A DNA stretch of 64,000 nt from Cryobacterium sp. Its GTDB lineage: Bacteria; Actinomycetota; Actinomycetes; Actinomycetales; Microbacteriaceae. Below are positions 36,335 to 46,787 of the stretch, one piece after another (position 1 is the first letter of the stretch; each line of letters begins with the position of its first letter). Below the pieces are notes generated by a model. It did not search any database. It was given only the letters and a program-made list of their open reading frames with translations, and was not told the DNA's origin. The position numbers and the translations under genes were made by a program. Location: the NCBI RefSeq assembly GCF_025463825.1, contig NZ_JAODBG010000059.1:1-64000 (forward strand). Direction: 5' to 3'.

Positions 36335-36349
36335 CGAAAAGGGCTGCCC

Positions 36350-37306
36350 GTGCCAGAACTCCCCGAGGTGGAGGCCGTCCGCGCCGGCCTTGAGCCGGCC
36401 GTGTCGGGCTCGACCGTCACCGGCGTCGAGGTCTTCGACGAACGGTCGTTGCGCCGCCACGACCGCACCCTGGGCGATTTCGAAGCCCTGCTGACCGGTG
36501 CGCGCATCGACTCCGCCGTGCGACGGGGCAAGTTCCTCTGGTTCCCCCTCGCTGCCGCGCCAGGCGACGAGCCGCCGACACGAGCGCTGGTGGCCCACCT
36601 GGGCATGAGCGGCCAGGTCCTGCTGCGGGCACCCGGCATCGAACCCGAGAAGCTGCTGCGCATAAGGCTGATGTTGCAGCACCCGGAGCATGGCGAGCTG
36701 GCCCTGCACTTCGTGGACCAGCGCATCTTCGGCAGCATGGCCGTCGACCGGCTGCAGACCACCCGGGACGGCCGTGCGGCCGGATACTCCGGCCCCGGCC
36801 TGGCCCCCGGGCCGCCCGCCGCTGGCACTGCCGCCTCGGCGTCGGCGCTGATTCCGAGCCAGGTGGCACACATCGGCCGGGACCCGCTCGATGCGAACTT
36901 CTCGGCGCCGGAGTTCTACCGGGCGCTCACCCGGACCAGGTCCGGCATCAAGCGGGTGCTCCTGGACCAGCAGACGGTCAGCGGCATCGGCAACATCTAC
37001 GCCGACGAGGCCCTGTACGAGGCCCGGGTGCACTTCGACCAGCCGGCAGCGTCACTGTCGGCCGCGACCGCCCGACGGTTGCTCGCCGCGGTCCGCGCGA
37101 TCCTGTTGCGAGCCCTGGCCGAGGGCGGCACCAGCTTCGACGCCACGTACGTCAACGTCAACGGCCAGTCCGGGTACTTCTCGCACAGCCTTAACGCTTA
37201 CGGGCAGCACGGTCGCCCGTGCCCCCGCTGCGGGACCGAACTCGTGCGAATGAAATTCATGAATCGGTCGTCGCACCTCTGTCCGCGCTGCCAACGGTTG
37301 CGGTGA
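36350..37306 (+). CDS. mutM: Formamidopyrimidine-DNA glycosylase
   Basis: MPELPEVEAVRAGLEPAVSGSTV; zinc finger CPRCGTELVRMKFMNRSSHLCPRCQ. Confidence 0.96.
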   Translation: MPELPEVEAVRAGLEPAVSGSTVTGVEVFDERSLRRHDRTLGDFEALLTGARIDSAVRRGKFLWFPLAAAPGDEPPTRALVAHLGMSGQVLLRAPGIEPEKLLRIRLMLQHPEHGELALHFVDQRIFGSMAVDRLQTTRDGRAAGYSGPGLAPGPPAAGTAASASALIPSQVAHIGRDPLDANFSAPEFYRALTRTRSGIKRVLLDQQTVSGIGNIYADEALYEARVHFDQPAASLSAATARRLLAAVRAILLRALAEGGTSFDATYVNVNGQSGYFSHSLNAYGQHGRPCPRCGTELVRMKFMNRSSHLCPRCQRLR

Positions 37307-38444
37307 TCTTGCGCCAGGCGCCTTCGTACCCCATCGGCACGAATCCGAGGGCCTCGTTCACGTCCAGCATGTGCCGGTTCTCCTCGGCGTTGAAGGTGGT
37401 CACCGACGGAACCTCGGGGAACGTCTGCGCGAGCTGATGCAGGTTGGCGAGCTTCAGCAGCATGCCCAGTCGGCGGCCGCGGTGTTCCCGCAACATCAGT
37501 GTGTCTTCCTGACTGGCGGCCCGGCCGGTCCCCGAAGGGACCGATAACTCGGTGAAGCCGGCCAGGTGACCGCTCGGCCGGTGCAGGGCTGCCGTGACCA
37601 GTGTGGTGCGGGGCCCGGTGGCGGCGGCGGCCTGGTCGGCGATCAGTCGCTCGACGCTCCAGTGATCTTCCGGTTCCTCGAGCCCAGCGGTCGGGGCGTC
37701 CGTTGACATGCGGGTGTACAGCGCCGCGAAATCCTCGAGCCAGCGTTCCGGTGTCCGGCCGGCCCAGGTCACCATCGAGTAGTCGTCCCCGGCTCGCTCG
37801 GCGGCGGTGCGGTTCAGCTCGGCGAGTACCCCGGGATCGACCGGCAGGGCCAGCCGGCTGCCGCGCTCGACCTGCTCGAGCCGGTACCCACGATGCAGCA
37901 GGAACAGCACCTCCGGGTTGTCCAGTGGAATCGAACCGAAGCCCGTCGGCGTAGTGAGGCGTGCGGCGGTCGAGCCTCCGGCAGTAACGGAAGGGTCGGC
38001 CGGGACGGCGGATGGAGCGGCCTCGTCCGTGTCGGAGCGCTCAGGCGATACGGCGTACACCACCCGGTTCGGCCGATTCTCGGCGTCGGCGATGGCTTCC
38101 AACTGTGTAGCCAGAGAACTCCCGATGCCGCGCAGCCTGAACTCCGGCAGCACTTCCGCGGTGAACCAGGCATAACCCGACGCGGGATCGGCGAGCGTCT
38201 CATAGACGGCGCGGCCCACGACGGCGCCGTGCAGCCGGGCGATCAGCAGTCGCCGGGGTGCGTGCTCGAGAGTGTGCCAGCCGGGCAGCAGCTCCTCGGC
38301 CGTGAAGGCGAGTTCCTCGGTGCCGTAGGCGGCAGCCTCCACGGTGTTCTTCACGTCGACCGAGGCGGCAAAATCCGGCCAGCCCGCACCGTGCGGCTCC
38401 GCGGGGATGGGGAGCTCCTCGATTGTGAACACGTCACCGGTCAT
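37257..38444 (-). CDS. GNAT-family N-acetyltransferase (tandem-GNAT size)
   Basis: FTAEVLPEFRLRGIGSSLATQLE and MLREHRGRRLGMLLKLANL acetyl-CoA loops. Confidence 0.8.
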   Translation of the reverse strand: MTGDVFTIEELPIPAEPHGAGWPDFAASVDVKNTVEAAAYGTEELAFTAEELLPGWHTLEHAPRRLLIARLHGAVVGRAVYETLADPASGYAWFTAEVLPEFRLRGIGSSLATQLEAIADAENRPNRVVYAVSPERSDTDEAAPSAVPADPSVTAGGSTAARLTTPTGFGSIPLDNPEVLFLLHRGYRLEQVERGSRLALPVDPGVLAELNRTAAERAGDDYSMVTWAGRTPERWLEDFAALYTRMSTDAPTAGLEEPEDHWSVERLIADQAAAATGPRTTLVTAALHRPSGHLAGFTELSVPSGTGRAASQEDTLMLREHRGRRLGMLLKLANLHQLAQTFPEVPSVTTFNAEENRHMLDVNEALGFVPMGYEGAWRKITATVGSADRGATTDS

Positions 38445-38601
38445 GCTCGATCAGCGTACCCTCGCGGTACCGCACGCAATAGGCTGGATCTCGCACATCC
38501 ACCTCGCCCGAAGGCGGGCCGATCCCAGTGAATCAGCGCCAGTCGGGTACCGTTAGCCGTGACCAGGCGGTGATGGTCCGGGACAAGGAAAGGCGGGCGG
38601 G

Positions 38602-41600
38602 GTGTATCTGAAGAGTCTCACCCTCAAGGGGTTCAAGTCTTTCGCCCAGCCGACGACCTTCGCGTTCGAACCCGGCGTGACCTGCGTCGTCGGACCGAAC
38701 GGCTCCGGCAAGTCCAACGTCGTCGACGCGCTCGCCTGGGTGATGGGCGAGCAGGGTGTGAAGACCCTGCGTGGCGGCAAGATGGAAGACGTCATTTTCG
38801 CCGGTACGTCCACCAGAGGGCCGCTGGGCCGGGCTGAGGTCACCCTCTCGATCGACAACAGCGATGGTGCCCTGCCCATCGAGTACGCCGAGGTGACCAT
38901 CTCGCGCACCCTGTTCCGCAATGGCGCCAGCGAGTACGCGATCAACGGCCGCACCTGCCGGCTGCTGGACGTGCAGGAACTGCTCAGCGACTCCGGCCTC
39001 GGCCGGGAGATGCACGTCATCGTCGGCCAGGGACAGCTGGACGCGGTGCTGCGCGCGAGCCCGGAGGAACGACGCGGCTTCATCGAGGAGGCCGCCGGGA
39101 TCCTCAAGCACCGTCGCCGCAAAGAGAAGACGGTGCGGAAGCTCGAGGCCATGCAAGCCAACCTCACGCGGCTCAGCGACCTCGCCGGGGAAATCCGCCG
39201 TCAGCTCAAACCGCTGGGCCAGCAGGCGCAGGTGGCCAGGCAGGCGCAACAGATCGCGGCGACCGTGCGCGACGCGCGTGCCCGGCTGCTTGCCGACGAC
39301 GTCGTCGTGCTGCGCCGCGCCCTGGATGCCCACGGGCGTACCGAGAGCGAGCGGCACTCGGAGCGCCTCGTGATCCAGGAACAACTCGACCACAACCAGG
39401 TGCGCGTGCGCCGGTTGGAGGACGCGCAAGTCGGCGACGCCGTCGACGGCGCCCGGCGCACCGCGTTCGGGCTTGAGTCCGGTCAGGAACGGCTGCGCGG
39501 GCTGTACACCCTCGCCAACCAGCGCCTGGCCCTGCTGGGCAGCCAGGCCGAACCGGGGGAGCGGGCAGGCGGCGTGACGCCGCACCGCGTAGCCGAGGCC
39601 ACCGCGGAGGTGGAGCGGCTGCGGGCGGGCATCGCCACCGCCGAGAGCGCCTGGACGACCGCGCGCACGGCGGCAGCGTCGGTTCGCCGGGACCTCGATG
39701 CCGCGGACGAGGAGATCTCGGCGCAATCCGCCCTGGTCTCCCGCCACGATCTCCGGGTGGCGCAGCTCGCCGGGGAAGCCGACACCGCGGCATCCAGGCT
39801 GGCGGCCGTCCGGGGCGAAGTGCTGCGCCAGCACGGCGCCCTCGACGCGGCCCGTGATCGGTTGGCCGCCGCGCTGGCCCAGCTCGCGGATCTCGACGAC
39901 CACGAGGACGCCGAGGCGATCGAGGTTGACCTGGCCGGGGTCGCCGACCGTGCCGAGGCACAGGTCGTGCAGGCCGGTGCCGAGATCGACGGGCTCAGAG
40001 AGTTGCTACACGGCCACGAGCGCGAACGGGAGGCGCTTGCGGCCCGCACCGGCGCCCTGAGCCTGGCGCTCGGCCAAAAGGACGGGTCGTCCGGCCTGAT
40101 CGACGCGGGCCTGCCCGGCGTCCGCGGCCTGGTCGCCGAGGGCATGAGCGTGCAGCCCGGGTTCGAGCGCGCGATTGCCGCGGCGCTCGGATCACTCGCC
40201 GACGCTGTCGCCGCCGACGACCGGGATGCCGCCGTCGCCGCCGTCCGGCACGCCGAGGCCCTGGACCTGGGCCGGGTGGAACTGGTGCTCACCGGGGTTG
40301 CTGGAGAGGCGGCCCCCGCGCGGTCCGGCCTGTCCGGAGCGGTCGCCGCTTCCACCGTGGTCGACGCGCCGGCCGGAGTCCTCGCGCTTCTGGCCGGCAC
40401 CATCATCGTGGCCGATCTCGCGGCTGCCGTGGCAGCATCCGACGCCCGTGCCGCGTCGGCATCGGGGGAGTCCGGCCTCCCGTCGATCATCGTCACCCGC
40501 GCCGGCGACGTCCTCACCGCGTGTTCGCTGCGCGGAGGAGCCGGTGCTCCGCCGAGCAAGCTCGAGCTCGTCACCGAACGGGACACGGCCGAACACCGTC
40601 TGGGCGAGGTGACCTCGCTCATCGAGCGGGTCGCCGGTGACCTCGGCGAACGTCGCGGCCTGCTGGCCACCGTGCGCGAGCAGGCCACCTCGGCCCAGGC
40701 CGCCCTCCGCGAGCGCCGAAGCCTGCAGGCGGCGCGCACCGACCGGCGCAACCGCCTCACCGTGCAGGCCGACGCCGCGTCGGCCGAATTCGATCGGCTG
40801 TCGGCCGCCGCGGACCTCGCCGCCGCCGGCGTCGCCGAAGCCGAGGGCGCCGCGGCCGCCAGCGCCGCCGCACTGGACACCGCGCGCTCACAGCCGAGAC
40901 CGATCCTCGATGTCAGCGCACGTGACTCCCTCTTCGCCGAGCTCGAGCGGGCCAGGGAAACCGAGATCGAGGCCCGCCTGCAAGTAGACACCGCCAAGGA
41001 GCGCTTGCGTGTCGGGCAGGGCCGGGTCATCACGCTGACCAGGCAACTCGAAGCCGACCAGGCCGAGGCCGATGCCGCCGCCCGGCGGGCCGTCCTCCGA
41101 CGACGGCAGGTGGCCGCCGCATCCGCTGTCGCCGATGCGTTGCCGCCGGTGCTCACCTCGGTCGATGCCGCCGTGGCCGAGTCGCGCCAGCGCCTGGCCG
41201 CCGCCGAGGCCCAGCGCGCCAGCCAGAACGCCGAGCTCAGCGCCCTCCGGCGGGCGGATAGCGATCTGCGCACCAGGCTGCAGGCCATCACGGAGAACGT
41301 GCACGGGCTCGAACTGGCGATCTACGAGAAGAAACTGCAGGTCTCGGCGCTGCTCGAGCGGGCCGCCAGCGAGCTCGGCCTGGTGGAGGACGTGCTCGTC
41401 AGCGAGTACGGGCCGGACCAACCGGTGCCGGCCGAGGACGAAACGGGCGCAACAGATGCCACCGTGACCCGGCGGTACGACCGGGCGGCCCAGCAGGCCA
41501 GGCTCGCGGCCGCGGAGCGCAGCTATGCCCGCCTGGGGCGGATCAACCCGCTCGCGCTCGAGGAATTCGCGGCGCTTGAGCAACGCCACAAGTTCCTCAC

Positions 41601-42147
41601 CGAGCAGCTCACCGACCTCACCACCACCCGGACCGACCTCCTGAGCATCATCGACGACATCGACCTGAGGATGGGCGCCATCTTTGCCAGCGCCTTCGAC
41701 GACACCCAGGCGGCGTTCGCCGAGGTGTTCCCGGTGCTGTTCCCCGGCGGCAGCGGCAGCATTCGGCTCACCGACCCGGAGAACATGCTGACTACCGGTA
41801 TCGAGGTGTCGGTGAAACCGGCGGGCAAGAAGATCGAACGGCTCTCGCTGCTCTCCGGCGGCGAACGGTCACTCGCGGCGGTGGCGCTGCTCATCGCAAT
41901 TTTCAAGGCCCGGCCGAGCCCGTTCTACATCATGGACGAGGTCGAGGCCGCGCTCGACGACGCCAACCTGGGCCGGCTCCTGACCATCTTCGAGGACCTG
42001 CGGGCCACGAGCCAGCTGATCGTGATCACGCACCAGAAACGCACCATGGAGATCGCGGATGCGCTCTACGGAGTCTCGATGCGCCAGGACGGCGTGTCGG
42101 CCGTTGTGGGCCAGCGCATCGTCCGCGAGGCCGAACAGGCCTCCTGA
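38602..42147 (+). CDS. smc: Chromosome segregation protein SMC
   Basis: MYLKSLTLKGFKSFAQPTTFAFEPGVTCVVGPNGSGKSNVVDALAWVMGEQ; LLSGGERSLAAVALL; FYIMDEVEAALDDANL. Confidence 0.97.
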   Translation: MYLKSLTLKGFKSFAQPTTFAFEPGVTCVVGPNGSGKSNVVDALAWVMGEQGVKTLRGGKMEDVIFAGTSTRGPLGRAEVTLSIDNSDGALPIEYAEVTISRTLFRNGASEYAINGRTCRLLDVQELLSDSGLGREMHVIVGQGQLDAVLRASPEERRGFIEEAAGILKHRRRKEKTVRKLEAMQANLTRLSDLAGEIRRQLKPLGQQAQVARQAQQIAATVRDARARLLADDVVVLRRALDAHGRTESERHSERLVIQEQLDHNQVRVRRLEDAQVGDAVDGARRTAFGLESGQERLRGLYTLANQRLALLGSQAEPGERAGGVTPHRVAEATAEVERLRAGIATAESAWTTARTAAASVRRDLDAADEEISAQSALVSRHDLRVAQLAGEADTAASRLAAVRGEVLRQHGALDAARDRLAAALAQLADLDDHEDAEAIEVDLAGVADRAEAQVVQAGAEIDGLRELLHGHEREREALAARTGALSLALGQKDGSSGLIDAGLPGVRGLVAEGMSVQPGFERAIAAALGSLADAVAADDRDAAVAAVRHAEALDLGRVELVLTGVAGEAAPARSGLSGAVAASTVVDAPAGVLALLAGTIIVADLAAAVAASDARAASASGESGLPSIIVTRAGDVLTACSLRGGAGAPPSKLELVTERDTAEHRLGEVTSLIERVAGDLGERRGLLATVREQATSAQAALRERRSLQAARTDRRNRLTVQADAASAEFDRLSAAADLAAAGVAEAEGAAAASAAALDTARSQPRPILDVSARDSLFAELERARETEIEARLQVDTAKERLRVGQGRVITLTRQLEADQAEADAAARRAVLRRRQVAAASAVADALPPVLTSVDAAVAESRQRLAAAEAQRASQNAELSALRRADSDLRTRLQAITENVHGLELAIYEKKLQVSALLERAASELGLVEDVLVSEYGPDQPVPAEDETGATDATVTRRYDRAAQQARLAAAERSYARLGRINPLALEEFAALEQRHKFLTEQLTDLTTTRTDLLSIIDDIDLRMGAIFASAFDDTQAAFAEVFPVLFPGGSGSIRLTDPENMLTTGIEVSVKPAGKKIERLSLLSGGERSLAAVALLIAIFKARPSPFYIMDEVEAALDDANLGRLLTIFEDLRATSQLIVITHQKRTMEIADALYGVSMRQDGVSAVVGQRIVREAEQAS

Positions 42148-42201
42148 GGTGCCGGGTTCGGCAACCGGTGTTCGGCACCGGCCGGTTGCAGCGCAGACGG
42201 C

Positions 42202-43671
42202 TCAGTCCAGTGCGGAGGTCGCACCGCCGCCGGGCTGCGAACCGCCGGGCGTTGTGCCACCGGGCAGTACTCCACTCGGCAACGGCCGGTTGCTGCGAAA
42301 CAGGTTCTCCGGGTCCACCCGGCGCTTGAGGCCGGCCAGGCGGTCCAATTCCGCCGGGGTGAAGGCGCTGCCCAGATCCTGGCCGCTCGTGAGCATCGAC
42401 GGGACAACCCGCGGAACACCGACGGCTTGAACCGTGTCGTCCAACGGCTGGAAGAGCAGATGGCGATCCGAGGCGGGCGGCTGCGGAGCGCCCGGCGGCA
42501 GGATCGCCGCCGCGAAGAGCAGAAAACCGGCGTCGAGGTGGCCGACCAGTCCGTCGTCGCCCACGGTGGCATCGCCGATCATCCCTCCCAGCGGGCGCAG
42601 CTGCAGCATGGTGAGCCCGGCGTAGCTCGCGGTGTGGAAACCCTCGACAAGCGACGCGATCGTGGCAGGGTCGAGGTCGCTGACGGTCCGCGACCAGTCA
42701 AGCGATCTCGAGGGCTCCTGCGGTTCCCCGGACACGTCACCCAGGTGGCTGATCGGGAAGGTGCCGCACAGATTGGCGATGACCGGCGCGATCGACAGGA
42801 GCGGCGCCAGGAGATCCTCCCCGGCGTCCGCCGGCCCCACGAAGACCGCATCCACCTGGGTGAAGCTGCGGCCGCGGAGGAGTTGGGGCACCCCCTCGAC
42901 GTCGGGCAGATTGATCAGGCCCAGGAACAGGCTCAACTCCGGCGGCGCATCCAGCAGGATCTCGGCGGCGGCGCCGAAGACAACTTCGGCCGCCTCCGCA
43001 GGGAACAGGATCTTGCCGCCGAAGAGCTCCGGCGCCGGATACAGGTCGACTTCGAGGGTGGTCACCACACCGAACAGCCCGCCGGCGCCACGCACGGCCC
43101 AGAGCAACTCCGCGTCGCTGTCCCTGGTGACCCGGCGCAGCGCCCCGGTGGCATCGACGAGTTCGACAGCCCGAATCGAGTGGGCCGCGAGCCCCTTCCA
43201 CCGGCTGAACCAGGAATGCCCGCCGGACAGCAGAAAGCCGGCGACGCTCACGTCGGGGTTGCTGCCGGCCAGGGCAACCAGGCCGGTGCCGTCGAGGCGG
43301 TTCAGCAGCGTGCCCCACGGCACCCCGGCGCCGACGCGCGCGAACCGGGCGACGACGTTCACGGTGACCTCGTCGAAGGCGGTGGTGCGCACGAGGATCC
43401 GGCCGACGAGGTCATCGCTGGCACCGTGCCCCCTGGGTTGCACGGTCACACCCAGGCCGGCCTCCCGTGCGGCGACGATGACTTTCCGGAGGTCCCGGAC
43501 GGACCTCGGCCGCACGACGGCGCTCGGCCGCTGGTCGACGGCGAGATTCCAGGCTGCGCGGGCGGCATCCCAGCCCGGATCGTCGGGCAACACGATCGTG
43601 CCCTCCAGCGTTTCGGACAGGGCCGTCAGGACCTGGTGGGGGCCGGACGTCGAAGCAGGAGTGGGGCTCAT
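42202..43671 (-). CDS. FAD-binding (PCMH-type) oxidoreductase
   Basis: AVVRPRSVRDLRKVIVAAREAGLGVTVQPRGHGASDD, GGLFGVVTTLEVDLYP, RVDPENLFRSNRPL. Confidence 0.9.
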   Translation of the reverse strand: MSPTPASTSGPHQVLTALSETLEGTIVLPDDPGWDAARAAWNLAVDQRPSAVVRPRSVRDLRKVIVAAREAGLGVTVQPRGHGASDDLVGRILVRTTAFDEVTVNVVARFARVGAGVPWGTLLNRLDGTGLVALAGSNPDVSVAGFLLSGGHSWFSRWKGLAAHSIRAVELVDATGALRRVTRDSDAELLWAVRGAGGLFGVVTTLEVDLYPAPELFGGKILFPAEAAEVVFGAAAEILLDAPPELSLFLGLINLPDVEGVPQLLRGRSFTQVDAVFVGPADAGEDLLAPLLSIAPVIANLCGTFPISHLGDVSGEPQEPSRSLDWSRTVSDLDPATIASLVEGFHTASYAGLTMLQLRPLGGMIGDATVGDDGLVGHLDAGFLLFAAAILPPGAPQPPASDRHLLFQPLDDTVQAVGVPRVVPSMLTSGQDLGSAFTPAELDRLAGLKRRVDPENLFRSNRPLPSGVLPGGTTPGGSQPGGGATSALD

Positions 43672-43847
43672 GACGGTCCTTTCGCGAGGGGCGCGGCCCG
43701 GCCGCGCTGCGACTACCGTGACGATACCCAGCACCGGCCGGATCCCGCGACCCCTCCGGTGGTCGGAGTGACGAACACGCCGCGGCCGCTTGGGTGGAAG
43801 TCGTCGTGCCGCGGTCCGCCCGGCCGGTCGAGCCATAGGCTAGGGGC

Positions 43848-44723
43848 ATGGCAGAACGCACCCCGTGGTCCCTCTCCGGCGCATTGCGCGGAGTATTCGC
43901 GAAGAAGACGATCGACGCAGATACCTGGGATGACCTCGAGGACTCGCTCATCACGGCCGACTTCGGACCGGACATCACCGACGCGATCGTCACCGAGCTG
44001 CGGGCGAAGGTGGCCAGGTACAGCACCACGGACCCCAAGGACCTGCACCGGATGCTCCGTGAGGGCATCGAGGAACGCCTGTCGAAGCTGGACCCCACCC
44101 TGAACCTCAGCGCCCGGCCCGCCGTGGTGCTCGTCGTGGGTGTCAACGGGGTCGGCAAGACCACCACCATCGGCAAGTTCGCCAAGTTCCTGCGTGTCTA
44201 CGACCGCAGCGTGCTGATCGGCGCCGCGGACACCTTCCGGGCAGCCGCCGTCGAACAGCTGGCCACCTGGGCCGAGCGGGCCGGCGCCGACATCGTGAAG
44301 CCGCAGGCGCAGGGCCAGGATCCCGCGTCGGTGGCCTTCCAGACCGTTGAACGGGCCATCAACACGGGCACCGAAATCGTCATCATCGACACCGCGGGCC
44401 GGCTGCAGACCAAGGGCGGCCTGATGGACGAACTCACCAAGATCCGCCGGGTCATCGAGAAGCAGACCGCGATCTCGGAGGTGCTGCTGGTGCTGGACGC
44501 CACGACCGGGCAGAACGGCCTCGCCCAGGCCGAGGCGTTCATCGAGCACGCCGGGGTCACCGGCCTGGTGCTGACCAAGCTCGACGGGTCGGCCAAGGGC
44601 GGGTTCGTCCTGGCGGTCCAGGAGAAGACCGGCATTCCCATCAAACTCGTCGGGCAGGGTGAGGGCATCAACGACCTCACCGGCTTCACCCCGCACGTCT
44701 TCGCACAAAAACTCGTCGGATAG
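43848..44723 (+). CDS. ftsY: Signal recognition particle receptor FtsY
   Basis: VLVVGVNGVGKTTTIGKFAKFL, AADTFRAAAVEQLATW, IIDTAGRLQTKGGLMDEL. Confidence 0.96.
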   Translation: MAERTPWSLSGALRGVFAKKTIDADTWDDLEDSLITADFGPDITDAIVTELRAKVARYSTTDPKDLHRMLREGIEERLSKLDPTLNLSARPAVVLVVGVNGVGKTTTIGKFAKFLRVYDRSVLIGAADTFRAAAVEQLATWAERAGADIVKPQAQGQDPASVAFQTVERAINTGTEIVIIDTAGRLQTKGGLMDELTKIRRVIEKQTAISEVLLVLDATTGQNGLAQAEAFIEHAGVTGLVLTKLDGSAKGGFVLAVQEKTGIPIKLVGQGEGINDLTGFTPHVFAQKLVG

Positions 44724-44731
44724 GACGTCCC

Positions 44732-45238
44732 ATGACCATCGAACACGATTTCTTCGGCATTCTCGGCAGCGACGACGACAGCGGTGACGTGTACTGGTCC
44801 GACACCGCCGAACTGGGCGACCAGAACATCGAGATCGACGTCAGTTCCCCCGATGAGGAATCGGTGTCCGCCGAGGCCTTGGACATCGTCGCCGCGATGA
44901 TCAATGCCCTGGAAGACCTGGACTCGCAGGCCCGGGAATCGCTCGTCGCCGACCTGAGCGCCGAGGTCTCCGTGACGAGCCAGTTCATCCTCGCCCAGTT
45001 CGAGGAACTCGACGGTGAGGTGCTCGAGGACGCCCTCATCTGGGACTCCGGCGACAAGCAGATCGACTTCCTGCGCTCCATCCAGTTGCAGCGCATCGGG
45101 TTCCACCCGCACCACATCGGAAGCGACCAGCACTTCGCCGTGCTCGACTACTCGATCAGCCCGCACGAGACGGACGCCCTGCTCGTGGTCACCCTTGACG
45201 TGCACGGCGACACGATCGTCATCGCCGCCGACAGCTGA
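44732..45238 (+). CDS. DUF2004-type protein
   Basis: MTIEHDFFGILGSDDDSGDVYWSDTAELGDQNIEI...; directly follows ftsY. Confidence 0.75.
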   Translation: MTIEHDFFGILGSDDDSGDVYWSDTAELGDQNIEIDVSSPDEESVSAEALDIVAAMINALEDLDSQARESLVADLSAEVSVTSQFILAQFEELDGEVLEDALIWDSGDKQIDFLRSIQLQRIGFHPHHIGSDQHFAVLDYSISPHETDALLVVTLDVHGDTIVIAADS

Positions 45239-45283
45239 CCCCGGCGCGCCCACGACGGCAGCGCCGACGCCCCACCCACGAGA

Positions 45284-45309
45284 AGGCCCCCGGATTTCTC
45301 CGGGGGCCT
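45284..45309. terminator. Rho-independent-like hairpin
   Basis: AGGCCCCCGG-ATTTCT-CCGGGGGCCT. Confidence 0.75.
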
Positions 45310-45330
45310 GTCCAGTGCGGCGAGCCACTA

Positions 45331-46772
45331 TCAGCCCAGGTGCACGGCCGCTTCCTTACCCAGCAGGTCCTCGGCACGCGGGCGCACCATGACCTACGCC
45401 ACCGGAGCGGCCAGGAACACGCCGACCGCGGCCCAGAAGAACGCGGCCTGGTAGCCGTCGACGAACGCCTGCAGCTGCGCGACGGGGGTGCCGTCGCCGC
45501 CGGCGAGGGAGGCGGCGACCGCCGACGTGTAGAGCACGGTGAACACCGCGGAACCGATCGACCCGCCGATCTGCTGCACCGCGGTGACGGCGGCGCTGGC
45601 CGCGCCGGCGTCATGCGCATCGATCCCGGCGAAATCGACGTTCTGCAACGGCACGAAGATCATGGCCAGGCCCAGCCCCATCAGGAGCAGTCCGGGCAGC
45701 ACCTCGACGGCGTAGCTGCCGCCGACGGTGATGCGCGACAGGTACAGGAGCCCGGCCGCGACGGCAACGGGTCCGACGGTCATCGGCAGGGAGGCCAGCC
45801 CGGACTCCAGGGGCGAGAAACCCAGCACGATCTGCAGGTGGAAGGTCAGGAATAGCAGGCCGCCGAGCAGGGCGGCACCGGTCAGCGTTCCGGTGATGAA
45901 CGCGCCGCCGCGCACCTTGTCGGCCAGGATCCGCAAGGGCAGCAGCGGGTGGTTCGAGCGGCTCTCCACGAGCACGAAGAGGGCGAGCATCAGGACGCCC
46001 AGCGGGATGAAGACGAGCACCTGCCACGACGACCAGCCGTTCTCGGCCTGGGCGAAGCCGAAGACCAGCGACCCGAGTCCGAGGGCGACGAGGATGGCGC
46101 CGGGCACGTCGTAACGGGTGTTGCCGTGTGCCTTGCTCTCCTTGATGATCGGGACGGCGGCCGCGATCGCGACGATGGCGATCGGCACGTTCACGAGGAG
46201 GCACCAGCGCCAGCTGGCGTACTCGGTGAGCACGCCGCCGAGCACCAGTCCCACCGCGGCGCCACCACCGGCGATCGCGCCCTAGACCGAGAACGCCTTG
46301 ATGCGGTCCTTGCCGCCGGGGAAGTTCACGGTCAACAGCGCCAACGAGGCGGGCGCGAGGAGCGCGGTGAACAGGCCCTGCAGGCCGCGGGCGGCGAGGA
46401 GCTCCCAGGTGCTCTGCGCCATGCCGCCGACAGTGGACGCTACGGCGAAACCGGCCGTACCGACGATGAAGGAGCGTTTGCGGCCCCAGTAGTCGGCGAT
46501 CCGGCCGCCGAGCAGGAGCAGGGCGCCGAAGACCAGTGCATAGAGGGTGACGACCCAGGTGCGGTCGCCGTCGCTCATGCCGAGGTCGGACTGGGCGTGG
46601 GGGAGCGCGATGTTGACGATGGTGCCGTCGAGCACGACGGTGAGCTGGGCGAGGGCGACGATGGCGGGCAGCCACCACCGGCGCGGGTTGTAGGCTTCGG
46701 CCGCGGGGGAAAGGACTCGGGGACTGACGGGGTGGAAACCGGAAGGACGCCGGTCGCGCTCGTCTTTAACAT
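45331..46772 (-). pseudogene. DHA2-type MFS transporter, degraded
   Basis: MFS reading frame (LDGTIVNIALPHAQSDLGM..., GRIADYWGRKRSF) interrupted by TAG at 46282-46284 and TAG at 45394-45396; N-terminal ATG is in another frame, restored by one extra C in the 5-C run at 46705-46709. Confidence 0.75.
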
Positions 46773-46787
46773 GCCGAGAACTCTACC

